Shown one piece after another: positions 34,774 to 43,853 of a stretch of 62,854 nucleotides of DNA (position 1 is the first letter of the stretch; every line of letters begins with the position of its first letter). Under the pieces are notes generated by a model. The model made no database searches and had not been told where the DNA came from. It was given only the letters and a program-made list of their open reading frames with translations. Both the position numbers and the translations under genes were made by a program. Origin of the DNA: Haloferula rosea (GTDB lineage: Bacteria; Verrucomicrobiota; Verrucomicrobiia; Verrucomicrobiales; Akkermansiaceae); contig NZ_JAENII010000018.1 in assembly GCF_016595525.1 (NCBI RefSeq), positions 1 through 62,854 of the forward strand, given 5' to 3'.

Positions 34774-36024
34774 TCAGCGGTCACATTCGCCCATCACAAA
34801 ATCGAGCGAGCCGAGAATCGCGGGGATGTCCGACACCATGTGACCGGGAAGAAGGGTGGAACAGAGCGAGAGGTTGCAGAAGGAGGGGCTGCGGATCTTC
34901 AGCCGGTTCGGCACGCCGCCGCCGGTCGAGTGGATGTAAAAACCGAGTTCTCCCTTCGGATTCTCCGCCCCGAAATAGACCTCACCCTCCGGAGCGTCGA
35001 TGCCCTGGGTGGCGACGATGAAGTGCTGGATGAGCTCCTCCATCGACATCAGCACGCGCTCCTTGTCGGGAAGCATGCTTTTGGTGTGGGCGATGTTCAC
35101 AGGGCCATCCGGCATGGTGTCGAGAACCTGGCGGCAGATCCGGATGGACTGCTTCATTTCCTCCATGCGTACCTGATAGCGGGCGTAGCAGTCGCCTTCA
35201 TCGGCGACGACGACGTCGAAGTCATACTTCTCGTAGCCGAGGTAAGGATTGTCCTTGCGGAGATCGCGTGGCACTCCGGATGCGCGGAGGTTCGGGCCGG
35301 TGAGGCCCCAATCGAGTGCGTTCTTTCCGCTGATCACGCCGATGTCGGCCATCCGCTGGATGAAGATCTTGTTCTTGTCGAGCAGCTTGCCGACCTCGTC
35401 GATGGTCTGTTCGCACTCGCTGAGGAATTTGCGCACCGCGGCATCGAAGCCGGGAGGCATGTCGCGGACCTGTCCGCCGACGCGGGTGTAGGAGGTGGTG
35501 AAGCGGGCTCCGGTGAGCTGCTCACACAGGTTGTAGACCTTTTCGCGCTCGGTGAAGGTGTAGAGGAAGACGGTCATGGCACCCACGTCCATGGCGCAGA
35601 CGCCGACTCCGAGCATGTGCGAGGAGATGCGTGCGAGTTCGCAGCAAAGGACTCGCAGGGCCTGTCCACGTGGAGGCAGCTCCCAGTCCATCAGCTTCTC
35701 AACGGCGCAGGCGTAGGCGACATTGTTGGCCAAGGGGGCGAGGTAATCCAGTCGGTCGGTGTAGGGGACGAACTGGTTGTAGTGCATGTTCTCGGCGATT
35801 TTCTCGTCGCCGCGGTGCAAAAAGCCGATGTCCGGGTCCGCCTTGTTGATCTTCTCACCGTCCAATTCCAGCACCAGGCGCAGCACGCCGTGGGTCGCGG
35901 GGTGGGAGGGGCCCATGTTGAGGACCATCTTCTCGCCCATCATGTCCTCGGTTTCCGCCTGGTAGTCAGCGGCTTTCGAGGCAATGTCTGGTGCTTCGTA
36001 ATCAGTCGTGGATGAACGGCTCAT
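34774..36024 (-). CDS. nuoD: NADH-quinone oxidoreductase subunit D
   Basis: This 416-residue 49-kDa-type subunit lines the quinone site of complex I. It has the conserved GPSHPATHGVLRL near the N-terminus, IGFLHRGDEKIAE, the SYTRVGGQVRD block and the C-terminal LGSLDFVMGECDR. It is the first gene of the local group. nuoA, nuoB and nuoC are not upstream; the next gene is an unrelated beta-barrel protein. A TGTGA-N6-TCACA palindrome lies 56 bp before the start. Confidence 0.95.
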   Translation of the reverse strand: MSRSSTTDYEAPDIASKAADYQAETEDMMGEKMVLNMGPSHPATHGVLRLVLELDGEKINKADPDIGFLHRGDEKIAENMHYNQFVPYTDRLDYLAPLANNVAYACAVEKLMDWELPPRGQALRVLCCELARISSHMLGVGVCAMDVGAMTVFLYTFTEREKVYNLCEQLTGARFTTSYTRVGGQVRDMPPGFDAAVRKFLSECEQTIDEVGKLLDKNKIFIQRMADIGVISGKNALDWGLTGPNLRASGVPRDLRKDNPYLGYEKYDFDVVVADEGDCYARYQVRMEEMKQSIRICRQVLDTMPDGPVNIAHTKSMLPDKERVLMSMEELIQHFIVATQGIDAPEGEVYFGAENPKGELGFYIHSTGGGVPNRLKIRSPSFCNLSLCSTLLPGHMVSDIPAILGSLDFVMGECDR

Positions 36025-36078
36025 AAATAATCCCGGCGCGGGGAATAAGGCGACATGTCGGGGTCACGGGCAAGGGGT

Positions 36079-36096
36079 TTGTGAAACTTTTCACAA
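36079..36096. promoter_or_regulatory. CRP-family operator-like palindrome upstream of nuoD
   Basis: TTGTGAAA-CT-TTTCACAA is a perfect 8-bp inverted repeat and contains TGTGA-N6-TCACA, the classical CRP half-site arrangement. The centre is about 63 bp upstream of the nuoD ATG, in the 277-bp gap 36025-36301. I see no other clear signal in the rest of that gap. A Crp/Fnr-family regulator could control nuoDEF from here. Confidence 0.5.
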
Positions 36097-36301
36097 GCGT
36101 GCCAGAACGAAAATCATGACTTGGAAATCAGGTTTCTGCAGGGTGGGTTGGATCGGTCAGCCATGGGGTCCAAGCTACGCGTTTTCTCTGATCGACAGGC
36201 CGATTTGGCGGCGTTTCGGAGGTGATCGGGCGCTTTCGACACCTTGCCGCCGTGTTCAGAGGGGTGCAGCCCACTGGGGGAAAGCCGCAACCAAGGGGAA
36301 A

Positions 36302-36994
36302 TCAGAAATTCACGGCAAACCAGAGCCCACCGAAAACCCGGTTGCTGCGGTTGGAATCCATGGCGATCGAGGTGCCGATAAAGGGCGTCAGGGCGACGTG
36401 GCGGTTGATCTGGTAGGTCCAAGAGAGGCGTGCGAAGCCGTCGTTACCACCGCTCTGGCTGTAGAAATCCGAGGTGGCGCTGAGTCCACCAAGCAGGCTC
36501 AGGTAGGAGTCCTCTCCGGTGGGTTTGCTCCACTCGGCTTCGACCTTGCCATACCAGCCATCGGCGCCGCTGTCGTATTCAACGGCGGTTCCGACGCGCC
36601 AGTCATCGCCGAAAAACCAATCAAAATACGGGCCGACCTGCAGGCCGTCCTGGAAAATCAGGTCTGAGTAGCTGTTGTAGGCAAGATCGAGTCCGGTCTG
36701 CCAGGTGTCAGCCTCGAAGCGAAGTCCGAGGAAGGCGCTGGTTTGATCGAAGGACCCGGAGCCAGTCTCGGTGCCATACCAGGCACCGAAATCGAGAATC
36801 CAGTCGTTGCTCAGCGCGACCTCGGCGCCGAGCTGCACTTCCAGCAGGCCATCGGCGAGCTTGAAGCCACGATCGATGTATTCCGATCGGTAGCCGGTCA
36901 GGACTTCGACGCCGTAGAGCAGGTCGCTGGAGGAGTCGTCGGTTTCGTGGGCCGAAGCGGGGAGGAGGAAAATCAGGGGAAGCAGGCGCTTCAT
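36302..36994 (-). CDS. Outer-membrane beta-barrel protein
   Basis: This 230-residue protein has a signal peptide (MKRLLPLIFLLPASA). It consists of alternating amphipathic strands rich in Tyr, Trp and Gly (for example TGYRSEYIDRGFKL, AWYGTE, LDLAYNSYSD) and ends in Phe after GGLWFAVNF, the usual barrel C-terminus. It resembles the TorF-type putative porin family, but the exact family is uncertain. It is probably monocistronic; a hairpin terminator for secDF lies upstream of it. Confidence 0.72.
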   Translation of the reverse strand: MKRLLPLIFLLPASAHETDDSSSDLLYGVEVLTGYRSEYIDRGFKLADGLLEVQLGAEVALSNDWILDFGAWYGTETGSGSFDQTSAFLGLRFEADTWQTGLDLAYNSYSDLIFQDGLQVGPYFDWFFGDDWRVGTAVEYDSGADGWYGKVEAEWSKPTGEDSYLSLLGGLSATSDFYSQSGGNDGFARLSWTYQINRHVALTPFIGTSIAMDSNRSNRVFGGLWFAVNF

Positions 36995-37079
36995 GTTGGC
37001 GATGCTGGAGGAAACCCGGATTGGCTGGAAAGGAGAATATCGATGACGCGGCAGATGAGCCGATCAGGTGAACGCAAAA

Positions 37080-37103
37080 CTGCGGACCCATGAGGGTCCG
37101 CAG
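37080..37103 (-). terminator. Rho-independent terminator of tgt-yajC-secDF
   Basis: A perfect 10-bp stem (CTGCGGACCC / GGGTCCGCAG) with a 4-nt loop is followed on the minus strand by GTTTTGC. It lies 32 bp beyond the secDF stop. Confidence 0.75.
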
Positions 37104-37135
37104 TCGAGGAAAACACGGGGAATGGTTGCGGAGCC

Positions 37136-39568
37136 TCAGGCGTTGGCGGCCGTGTCACCGGCAAGGCTGGCGTCGAGCACCTGACGGCGGAGGTTCTTGC
37201 CCTTGCTGGAGAGCAGCACCACGGGCGAGGCGACGAAGATCGACGAGTAGGTGCCGATCACGAGTCCGACGAGGATCATCGTAGAGAACTCGCGCAGCGA
37301 AGCACCGCCGAAGATGGCCAGGATGGCCACGGTCGTGATGGTGGTGGTCGAGGTGAGCAAGGTCCGTGACAGGGTTGCGTTGATCGCCTGATTCATCAGG
37401 TTCTCGACCTTGCCGGACGTCGTCAGCAGGGATTCCCGGATCCGGTCGAACACGATGATGGTATCGTTGATCGAGTAACCGGCGATCGTGAGGATCGCAC
37501 CCACATGGATGAGAGAAAGCTCGCCGCCCATCAGGATGATGAGGCCAACGGCGATGATCACATCGTGGACTACCGCGACGAAGGCACCGAGGGCGAAGGA
37601 GAACTCGAAGCGGATGCTGATGTAGATCGAGATCGCGATCAGGCCGACGAGAAGGGCGATGCCGGAGTTGGTCAGGAATGCCGCACCGGCGGTGGCGGAG
37701 ACACTTTCCTTGGATGCGTCGATCGCCCACTTGGTGTCGCCAGCCGAGGAGGGATTCGGGATGCGTTCACCGAGGACGGGGAATGCGGCGCGGAGGGTTT
37801 CCTCCACCTTCACGACATCCTCCGTATCGACACGGATGGTGAGCAATTCACCGCTGCCGGGAACCTTCTCTTCCTGCACCATCGGGCGAGCCTTGGTGTT
37901 GAGGTCCTTGAGGGCGTTCTCAGCATCGGTCTGGCGGATGCCGTCCTGATCGGGTTGGAACTGGAAGCTGATGATCGTGCCACCGGTGAAGTCAACGCCA
38001 AGCGCATTGGTGCGTTTGATGGCGAATCCGGAGATGGCCGTGATGCCCAGAACCATCGAGATGATGAAGGCGGTCTTGCGTTTGCCGAGGAAGTCGAAGT
38101 TGGTCTTCTTGAAGAGGTTCAGCAGGGAGAGCTTCTTGAGCATTCCCGTGTCGGTCGCCCAGCGGAAGAACACGCGGGTGACGAGGATGGCCGAGAACAT
38201 CGAGGCAAGGAGGCCGACGGTCAGCGTGACCGCGAACCCCTTGACGGTGCCGCTTGCCATGCTGAGCAGGACGCCGGCGGACAGCAGCGAGGTGATGTTG
38301 GAGTCGAAAATGGCGGAGAATGCCTTTTCGTAGGCAGTGTCGATGGCATTTGCGAGCGACTTGCCGTTCTCCAGTTCCTCCCGCAGTCGTTCGTAGATCA
38401 GAACGTTGGCATCGACCGCCATACCAATGGTGAGGATGATGCCGGCGATCCCCGGAAGGGTGAAGGTGAAGCCGAACATGGCCATGGCTCCGAAGATCAG
38501 GATGGCATTGGTCACCAGTGCGAAGAGCGCGACGATGCCTGCCATGCGGTAGTAGATCAGGATGAAGACAGCGGTCAGGGCGAGGCCGACGAGCGCGGAG
38601 GTCGTGCCCTGCTTGACGACGGCGATGCCGAGGCTGGGGGAGACCGTGCGTTCTTCCTCGATGTCGAGGGCGTTCTCCATCGGGTTGAGGAGCTGGCTCG
38701 CGAGCTTGCTGGCCTCGTCGAAGTTGCGCTGACCCATGATCACGAAGTTGCTGCGCAGGCGGTCCTGGACGACCGGCGCGGTGATGACTTCGTTGTCCAG
38801 CAGCACGGCGATGCGGTCCGAGCCGAGCTCCATGTTCTGGGTGAGGTTGCCCATTTTCTCACCGCCTTCACCGGTGAGCTTGATGCCGACCTGGTGGTCC
38901 GCGCCTTGGGTCTGCGGCCAGGCATCGGCGACGTCCTTGCCGTCCACGGCGGGGCGGTTGTCGAGGAGAAGGTATTCAGTGTAAGGCTCACCCGTGCGGG
39001 TTTCGCCTTCGTATTTATAGGCGGAGAAACCGGGGACGACTTCCTCGCCGTTGTAGACGAGTTCGGCGAGTTGGCGGCTCTTGTTGCTGACTTCCTTCAG
39101 CTCGAGCTTGGCGACCTTCTGAAGGGTTTCGCGAACCTCTGCAGCGGACTCAGGGTCCATGCCGGGCATCTGGAGGATGATGGTGTCGGTGCCGCTCTTG
39201 GCGATGAGCATGTCACTGATACCGCCACCGTTGAGGCGCTTCTCGATGGTTTCGACCGCCTGATCCAGGCTGGTCGGGCTGAGTGGGATGACCTCTCCGG
39301 TGGTTGGATCGATATTCGGCTGCACCCGCAGGGTGAAGGCCGAGCCACCGACGATGTCGATGCCGCCCTTGAGGGTCTTGCTCGGTGGGATGAGTGCGAG
39401 AAGGCAGATCGAGCAGAGGCCGAGGATGAGGATGGTGCCAATGTTGCGCTTGCGGCGGTCGGACTCCGTGGCGAAGTACCAGATGAAGAGGATCAGAAGC
39501 GCGAGACCCGACAGGAATAGAACCAGCGGGTCGGACACGAGCTCAAGAGCGAGGAGAGGTGAAGTCAT
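37136..39568 (-). CDS. secDF: Fused protein translocase subunits SecD-SecF
   Basis: This 810-residue fusion joins SecD (about 1-490, first helix at residues 15-35, GGIDIVGGSAF region, large P1 domain, GIAGIILTIGMAVDANVLIYER) with SecF (about 500-800, LGVDFTGGT and HVGAILTIAGYSINDTIIVFDRIRE). It uses proton motive force to pull secreted proteins through SecYEG. The fused form is common in several phyla. The tgt-yajC-secDF order is conserved across bacteria. Rapid export of the many sulfatases would rely on it. Confidence 0.95.
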   Translation of the reverse strand: MTSPLLALELVSDPLVLFLSGLALLILFIWYFATESDRRKRNIGTILILGLCSICLLALIPPSKTLKGGIDIVGGSAFTLRVQPNIDPTTGEVIPLSPTSLDQAVETIEKRLNGGGISDMLIAKSGTDTIILQMPGMDPESAAEVRETLQKVAKLELKEVSNKSRQLAELVYNGEEVVPGFSAYKYEGETRTGEPYTEYLLLDNRPAVDGKDVADAWPQTQGADHQVGIKLTGEGGEKMGNLTQNMELGSDRIAVLLDNEVITAPVVQDRLRSNFVIMGQRNFDEASKLASQLLNPMENALDIEEERTVSPSLGIAVVKQGTTSALVGLALTAVFILIYYRMAGIVALFALVTNAILIFGAMAMFGFTFTLPGIAGIILTIGMAVDANVLIYERLREELENGKSLANAIDTAYEKAFSAIFDSNITSLLSAGVLLSMASGTVKGFAVTLTVGLLASMFSAILVTRVFFRWATDTGMLKKLSLLNLFKKTNFDFLGKRKTAFIISMVLGITAISGFAIKRTNALGVDFTGGTIISFQFQPDQDGIRQTDAENALKDLNTKARPMVQEEKVPGSGELLTIRVDTEDVVKVEETLRAAFPVLGERIPNPSSAGDTKWAIDASKESVSATAGAAFLTNSGIALLVGLIAISIYISIRFEFSFALGAFVAVVHDVIIAVGLIILMGGELSLIHVGAILTIAGYSINDTIIVFDRIRESLLTTSGKVENLMNQAINATLSRTLLTSTTTITTVAILAIFGGASLREFSTMILVGLVIGTYSSIFVASPVVLLSSKGKNLRRQVLDASLAGDTAANA

Positions 39569-39618
39569 GATGGAAGAGAACTTTGGTCAGTCAGGCGGCG
39601 CGGTGGCCACGAGGGGGA

Positions 39619-39639
39619 GCTGCGACGGTGGGTCGCAGC
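39619..39639. other. Intercistronic hairpin between yajC and secDF
   Basis: GCTGCGAC / GTCGCAGC forms a perfect 8-bp stem with a 5-nt loop, just beyond the yajC stop and before secDF. There is no T-tract, so it is more likely an mRNA stability or processing element than a terminator. Confidence 0.4.
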
Positions 39640-39646
39640 GGAGCGG

Positions 39647-40057
39647 TCATTCGCCCTTGGGAGCCTCGGTCATGTCGGCCGGGTCGGCTTTGGTGCTCTT
39701 GGGCTTCGAGCCACCCTTGCTTTCCTTCTTGTGAACGCTGGCGACGGCCTGCTTGTCGAACTCGACCATGGTGCCATCGGCGATCTTGAGGGTCACGGTC
39801 TTATCCTTGATGTTGTGAACGATGGCGTGGATGCCGGCGGTCGTGATGACGCGGTCGCCGTTCTTGAGGGAATCGATCCGTTGTTGGAGTTCCTTCCGCT
39901 GCCTCTGTTGAGGACGGATGAGCAGGAAGTAGAACATCACGATCATCAAACCCATCATGACGAGTGGGTTCCCGAGGAGGCCGCCACCCCCGGTTGATTG
40001 GGCGGCGTTTTCGGCTTGGGCGAGGAGGAAGGTGCTTGGAGAGATCATGTCGGTCAT
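39647..40057 (-). CDS. yajC: Sec translocase accessory protein YajC
   Basis: This 136-residue protein has one membrane helix (NPLVMMGLMIVMFYFLLIRPQQ), the YajC hallmark ending in RPQQ. The conserved cytosolic part is LKNGDRVITTAGIHAIV, and the C-terminal tail is Lys/Pro-rich. It is part of the SecDF-YajC complex. Its start overlaps the tgt stop by 4 bp (ATGA). Confidence 0.93.
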   Translation of the reverse strand: MTDMISPSTFLLAQAENAAQSTGGGGLLGNPLVMMGLMIVMFYFLLIRPQQRQRKELQQRIDSLKNGDRVITTAGIHAIVHNIKDKTVTLKIADGTMVEFDKQAVASVHKKESKGGSKPKSTKADPADMTEAPKGE

Positions 40058-41199
40058 GCCTTGGTGTAGCGGCGGATGAAGGAGTCCTTGAATTCTGGGA
40101 AGTTACCGTCTTGGATCGCAGACCGTGCTTGGCCAGCGAGAGCGAGGAGGAAATGCAGATTGTGGAAGGAAAGCAACCGCAAAGCGAGGATTTCACCAGC
40201 ACGGAAAAGGTGGCGGATGTAGGCTCTGGAGAAGCGTGCGACGTGGGGGTGGGCCGACTCACAAAGCGGTGATTCGTCGCGCTCGAACTCGAGGTTCTTG
40301 ATGTGGATCGGTCCGTCCAGCGTGAAGGCCTGTCCGTGACGTGCCACGCGGGTGGGCATGACGCAGTCGAACATGTCCACACCCCGGCCGATCATCTCGA
40401 GAATTTGGGGTGGAGTTCCGAGGCCCATCGCGTAGCGGGGTTTGTCCTCGGGGAGAAATGGGACGGCGTTCTCAATCGCGCGGAACATTTCGTGCTCCGG
40501 CTCGCCCACGGAGACGCCGCCGATGGCGTAGCCGTCGAAGTCGAGTTCCACGAGCTCGCGGGCGGACTGCTCGCGGAGGTCGGCCCAGGTGGAGCCCTGA
40601 ACGATGCCGAAGTGGCACTGTCGGCCGTCGCCGGATTTCGGCTCGTTGGCGACGATCCAGTCCTTGCAGCGTCTTGCCCAGCGGGTTGTCAGGCCAAGGG
40701 ACTCCGCCGCGTATTTCTCCTCACATGGGTAGGGCGGGCACTCGTCGAAGAGCATGGCGATGTCTGAGCCAAGGGACGCCTGGATTTCCATGCTCAGCTC
40801 GGGCGTGAGGAGCATGCGCGCGCCATCGAGGTGATTCTGGAAGCGCACGCCTTCCTCGGTGATCTTGCGGAGCTTCGCGAGCGACCAGACCTGGAATCCA
40901 CCTGAATCGGTCAGGATGGGGCGGTCCCACGAGGCGAACTTGTGGAGTCCGCCGAGGTCGCGGATCAATTCGTGGCCGGGCCGCAGCCAGAGGTGATAGG
41001 TATTTCCCAGGATGATCTGGGCGCCGAGCGTCTCGAGATCATCGGGATGGAGGGTCTTGACCGACCCCTGGGTGCCGACGGGCATGAAAATCGGAGTTTC
41101 CACCGTGCCGTGGGCAAGCTGGAGGCGTCCGGTCCGGGCGGACGTGGCTGGGTCGCGATGGAGAACTTCGAACATCGTGGGCGGCGGGGGATAGACCAT
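40054..41199 (-). CDS. tgt: tRNA-guanine transglycosylase (Tgt) with altered zinc motif
   Basis: This 381-residue enzyme exchanges guanine-34 for preQ1 in tRNAs with GUN anticodons. DSGGFQVWSL holds the proposed catalytic Asp and MFDCVMPTR the nucleophile Asp; the next loop is ARHG rather than ARNG. The usual zinc site CxCxxC before SRAYxRHLF is missing: the segment reads LCESAHPHVARF, leaving one Cys and two His. The distal ligand in SFHNLH is kept. An alternative start is ATG 41175 (MFEVLHRD), closer to usual Tgt N-termini. It leads tgt-yajC-secDF. Confidence 0.92.
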   Translation of the reverse strand: MVYPPPPTMFEVLHRDPATSARTGRLQLAHGTVETPIFMPVGTQGSVKTLHPDDLETLGAQIILGNTYHLWLRPGHELIRDLGGLHKFASWDRPILTDSGGFQVWSLAKLRKITEEGVRFQNHLDGARMLLTPELSMEIQASLGSDIAMLFDECPPYPCEEKYAAESLGLTTRWARRCKDWIVANEPKSGDGRQCHFGIVQGSTWADLREQSARELVELDFDGYAIGGVSVGEPEHEMFRAIENAVPFLPEDKPRYAMGLGTPPQILEMIGRGVDMFDCVMPTRVARHGQAFTLDGPIHIKNLEFERDESPLCESAHPHVARFSRAYIRHLFRAGEILALRLLSFHNLHFLLALAGQARSAIQDGNFPEFKDSFIRRYTKA

Positions 41200-41333
41200 C
41201 CGCGCCGAAGCGGAAAGCCCAAAGGATGGCGGGACGAGCGAATGGCGGCCGGGTCGGCGACGGAAATGGGGCGCACGGATCGGGGAATTCGGGGCTTTGA
41301 CTTGGATTGTCGGATTATGTTAGGTGACGAGCC

Positions 41334-42185
41334 GTGAAATTGATTCGTTTTGGTGAGCCGGGGCGCGAGGAGCCTGGAGTGATTCTCGAGGATGGTCGTC
41401 GTGTGGATGCCAGCGGGCAGTTTCACGACTACGATGAGGGCTTTTTCGCCCTGGGTGGCGTGGAAGCCCTGCAGGCGTGGGTGGACGACGGATGTCCGGA
41501 CGGTGAATCGATCCCTGCCGGAGCCCGTCTGGGGCCTCCGGTCGAGCGTCCGCCGAAGATCGTCTGCGTGGGCAAGAACTACCTCGAGCACGCCAAGGAG
41601 TTCGACGAGGAGATCCCGACCGAGCCAGTTCTCTTCATGAAGGCGAATTCGGCGTGGAGCGGGCCTTACGACGAGGTCGTGAGGCCGCGGGGCTCACGCA
41701 AATTGGACTACGAGGTGGAGCTGGCGGTGGTGATCGGCCGGACCACCCGGGACGTGGCGGAGCGGGATGCCCTGAGCCATGTCGCGGGCTATTCGGTATT
41801 CTGCGACTACTCTGAGCGGGCCTTCCAAAAGGAAATGGGCGGGCAGTGGGTGAAGGGGAAAAGCAGCGATGGCTTTGCTCCGATGGGGCCATGGTTGACT
41901 CCGGCGTCGCAAGTTCCTGATCCTCAGGGGCTCCGTCTTTGGTGCAAGGTCAATGGCGAGATGCGCCAGAACGGCTGGACCGGCGACATGATGCATCCCG
42001 TGGCCTTCCTGATCAGCTACATCAGCCGATTCATGAGTCTCCTGCCCGGCGACGTCATTGCAACCGGCACCCCTGCCGGGGTGGGCGGCGGCATGAAACC
42101 ACCGCGGTTTCTGGACCCCGGAGACTGCGTGGAATGCGGGGTGGAGGGGCTTGGGGAGCTGAAACAGAGGATTGTCGGAACCTGA
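41334..42185 (+). CDS. Fumarylacetoacetate hydrolase-family protein
   Basis: This 283-residue protein starts with GTG 41334 (MKLIRFGEPG) and has the FAH fold markers VGKNYLEHAKEF, the metal ligands in DYEVELAVVIG, VKGKSSDGFAPMGPWL and the C-terminal GDVIATGTPAGVG. Relatives cleave acylpyruvates or act as 2-hydroxyhepta-2,4-diene-1,7-dioate isomerases or ureidoglycolate lyases. The precise substrate is not readable. It is divergent from tgt and precedes purH by 114 bp. Confidence 0.85.
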   Translation: MKLIRFGEPGREEPGVILEDGRRVDASGQFHDYDEGFFALGGVEALQAWVDDGCPDGESIPAGARLGPPVERPPKIVCVGKNYLEHAKEFDEEIPTEPVLFMKANSAWSGPYDEVVRPRGSRKLDYEVELAVVIGRTTRDVAERDALSHVAGYSVFCDYSERAFQKEMGGQWVKGKSSDGFAPMGPWLTPASQVPDPQGLRLWCKVNGEMRQNGWTGDMMHPVAFLISYISRFMSLLPGDVIATGTPAGVGGGMKPPRFLDPGDCVECGVEGLGELKQRIVGT

Positions 42186-42299
42186 CCGGGACCACGGCTT
42201 CCGCCGGAGGGGGTGGCGACTCGGCGTGGGGTCCGGTTGATTGAGGCTTGCCCGGGGCAAGGGGTGGGGGTACGCGAGGGCACAATCTTTTCCACCCAG

Positions 42300-43841
42300 A
42301 TGTCCATCCAGCGCGCCCTCCTTTCCGTATCCGACAAGTCCGGCCTCGCCGACTTCGCCAAAGAACTCCACGACATGGGAGTCGAACTCCTCTCGACCGG
42401 CGGCACCGCCAAGGCCCTGCGCGATGCCGGGCTCCCGGTGATCGACGTGTCCGAGTTCACCGGTGCCCCCGAGTTGTTCGAGGGCAGGGTGAAGACGCTC
42501 CACCCGAAGGTCCACGGTGGCTTGCTCCACAAGCGCGATGACAAGCTCCACCTCGAGCAGGCCAAGGAGCATGACATTCCCGCGATCGACCTGGTGGTGG
42601 TCAATCTCTACCCATTCGAGGCGACCGTCGCGAAGGAGGACGTCACCCTGGCCGAAGCGATCGAGAACATCGACATCGGTGGGCCTTCGATGCTCCGCAG
42701 CGCGGCGAAGAACTACAACAGCGTGACCGTGGTCACGGACCCGGCTGACTATGCACGGGTGATCGAGGAAATGAAGGATCACGAGGGTGACACCACCCTT
42801 GGGTTCCGCGAGTCGCTCGCCGTGAAGGTTTTCCAGCGCACGTCGGAGTATGACGGTGCGATCACCAATTTCCTCGGCAAGTGCGACCAGGGAACCGGCT
42901 GCAATTATTCGCTCAACCTGCCCCTGGACATGGAGCTTCGCTACGGCGACAACCCCCACCAGAAGGCCGCGATCTATGGTGGATTTAGTAGTTGTTTCAG
43001 TCAGCTCCAGGGCAAGGAGCTCAGCTACACGAACATACTCGATATCGAGGCCGCGGCTGACCTGATCCTCGACTTCGTCCGCCCGACGATCGGCATCCTC
43101 AAGCACACGAATCCATGCGGTGTGGGTCAGGATGATGGTGACCTGCGTGAGGCCTGGAAGAAGGCCTTTGAAACCGACAAGCAGGCTCCCTTCGGTGGCG
43201 TGATTGTCTGCAACCGCCCTCTGACCGAAGGCGTGGCCCGGATCATCTCCGAGATATTCACCGATGTGATCATCGCTCCCGACTACGAGCCTGAGGCGCG
43301 TGCCGTGCTGCAGAAGAAGAAGAACCTCCGTCTGATGAAGATGAACGAGGCTTATCTCAGCGCGAAGAAGGAGCCCCTCATTCGTTCGAGCCCGGGTGGC
43401 TTCATGGTGATGGACCGCGACCACTCGGCGCTCGGTCTTGATGACCTGGAGAGCAAGGTGGTGACCAAGCGTCCGCCGACCAGTGAGGAAATGCGTGCAA
43501 TGCGCTTCGCATGGCGTGTCGTGAAGCACGTGAAGTCCAACGCCATCGTTTACGCGAAGGAAGACCGCACGCTCGGCATTGGTGCCGGCCAGATGAGCCG
43601 GATCGACAGTTCACGGATCGCCGTGTGGAAGGCAGGGGACGCCGGACTTTCTCTCGAAGGTTCGGTCATCGCATCGGATGCGATGTTCCCGTTCGCCGAC
43701 GGCCTGCAGACCGCGATCGATGCCGGAGCCACCGCTTGCATCCAGCCGGGTGGCTCGATCCGGGATGAAGAGGTCATCGCCGCCGCGGACGCCGCCGGTA
43801 TTGCGATGGTCTTCACCGGACACCGCCACTTCAGACACTGA
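42300..43841 (+). CDS. purH: Bifunctional AICAR transformylase/IMP cyclohydrolase
   Basis: This 513-residue enzyme performs the last two steps of purine synthesis. The N-terminal IMP cyclohydrolase domain (1-200) has SVSDKSGL and LLSTGGTAKAL. The transformylase domain has DNPHQKAAIYG, KHTNPCGVG and the C-terminal GAGQMSRIDS. ATG 42300 is the conserved start; the open frame extends upstream without similarity. pdxJ follows after 12 bp. Confidence 0.95.
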   Translation: MSIQRALLSVSDKSGLADFAKELHDMGVELLSTGGTAKALRDAGLPVIDVSEFTGAPELFEGRVKTLHPKVHGGLLHKRDDKLHLEQAKEHDIPAIDLVVVNLYPFEATVAKEDVTLAEAIENIDIGGPSMLRSAAKNYNSVTVVTDPADYARVIEEMKDHEGDTTLGFRESLAVKVFQRTSEYDGAITNFLGKCDQGTGCNYSLNLPLDMELRYGDNPHQKAAIYGGFSSCFSQLQGKELSYTNILDIEAAADLILDFVRPTIGILKHTNPCGVGQDDGDLREAWKKAFETDKQAPFGGVIVCNRPLTEGVARIISEIFTDVIIAPDYEPEARAVLQKKKNLRLMKMNEAYLSAKKEPLIRSSPGGFMVMDRDHSALGLDDLESKVVTKRPPTSEEMRAMRFAWRVVKHVKSNAIVYAKEDRTLGIGAGQMSRIDSSRIAVWKAGDAGLSLEGSVIASDAMFPFADGLQTAIDAGATACIQPGGSIRDEEVIAAADAAGIAMVFTGHRHFRH

Positions 43842-43853
43842 TCCGCCGCGGCA

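Noticed and set aside
37505-39520. Long open frame opposite secDF
   Set aside because: Asp/Glu/Gly-rich translation typical of the antisense of membrane-protein codons; SecDF motifs are clear on the other strand. The same holds for 3539-5587 opposite hrpA and 41694-43529 opposite purH.
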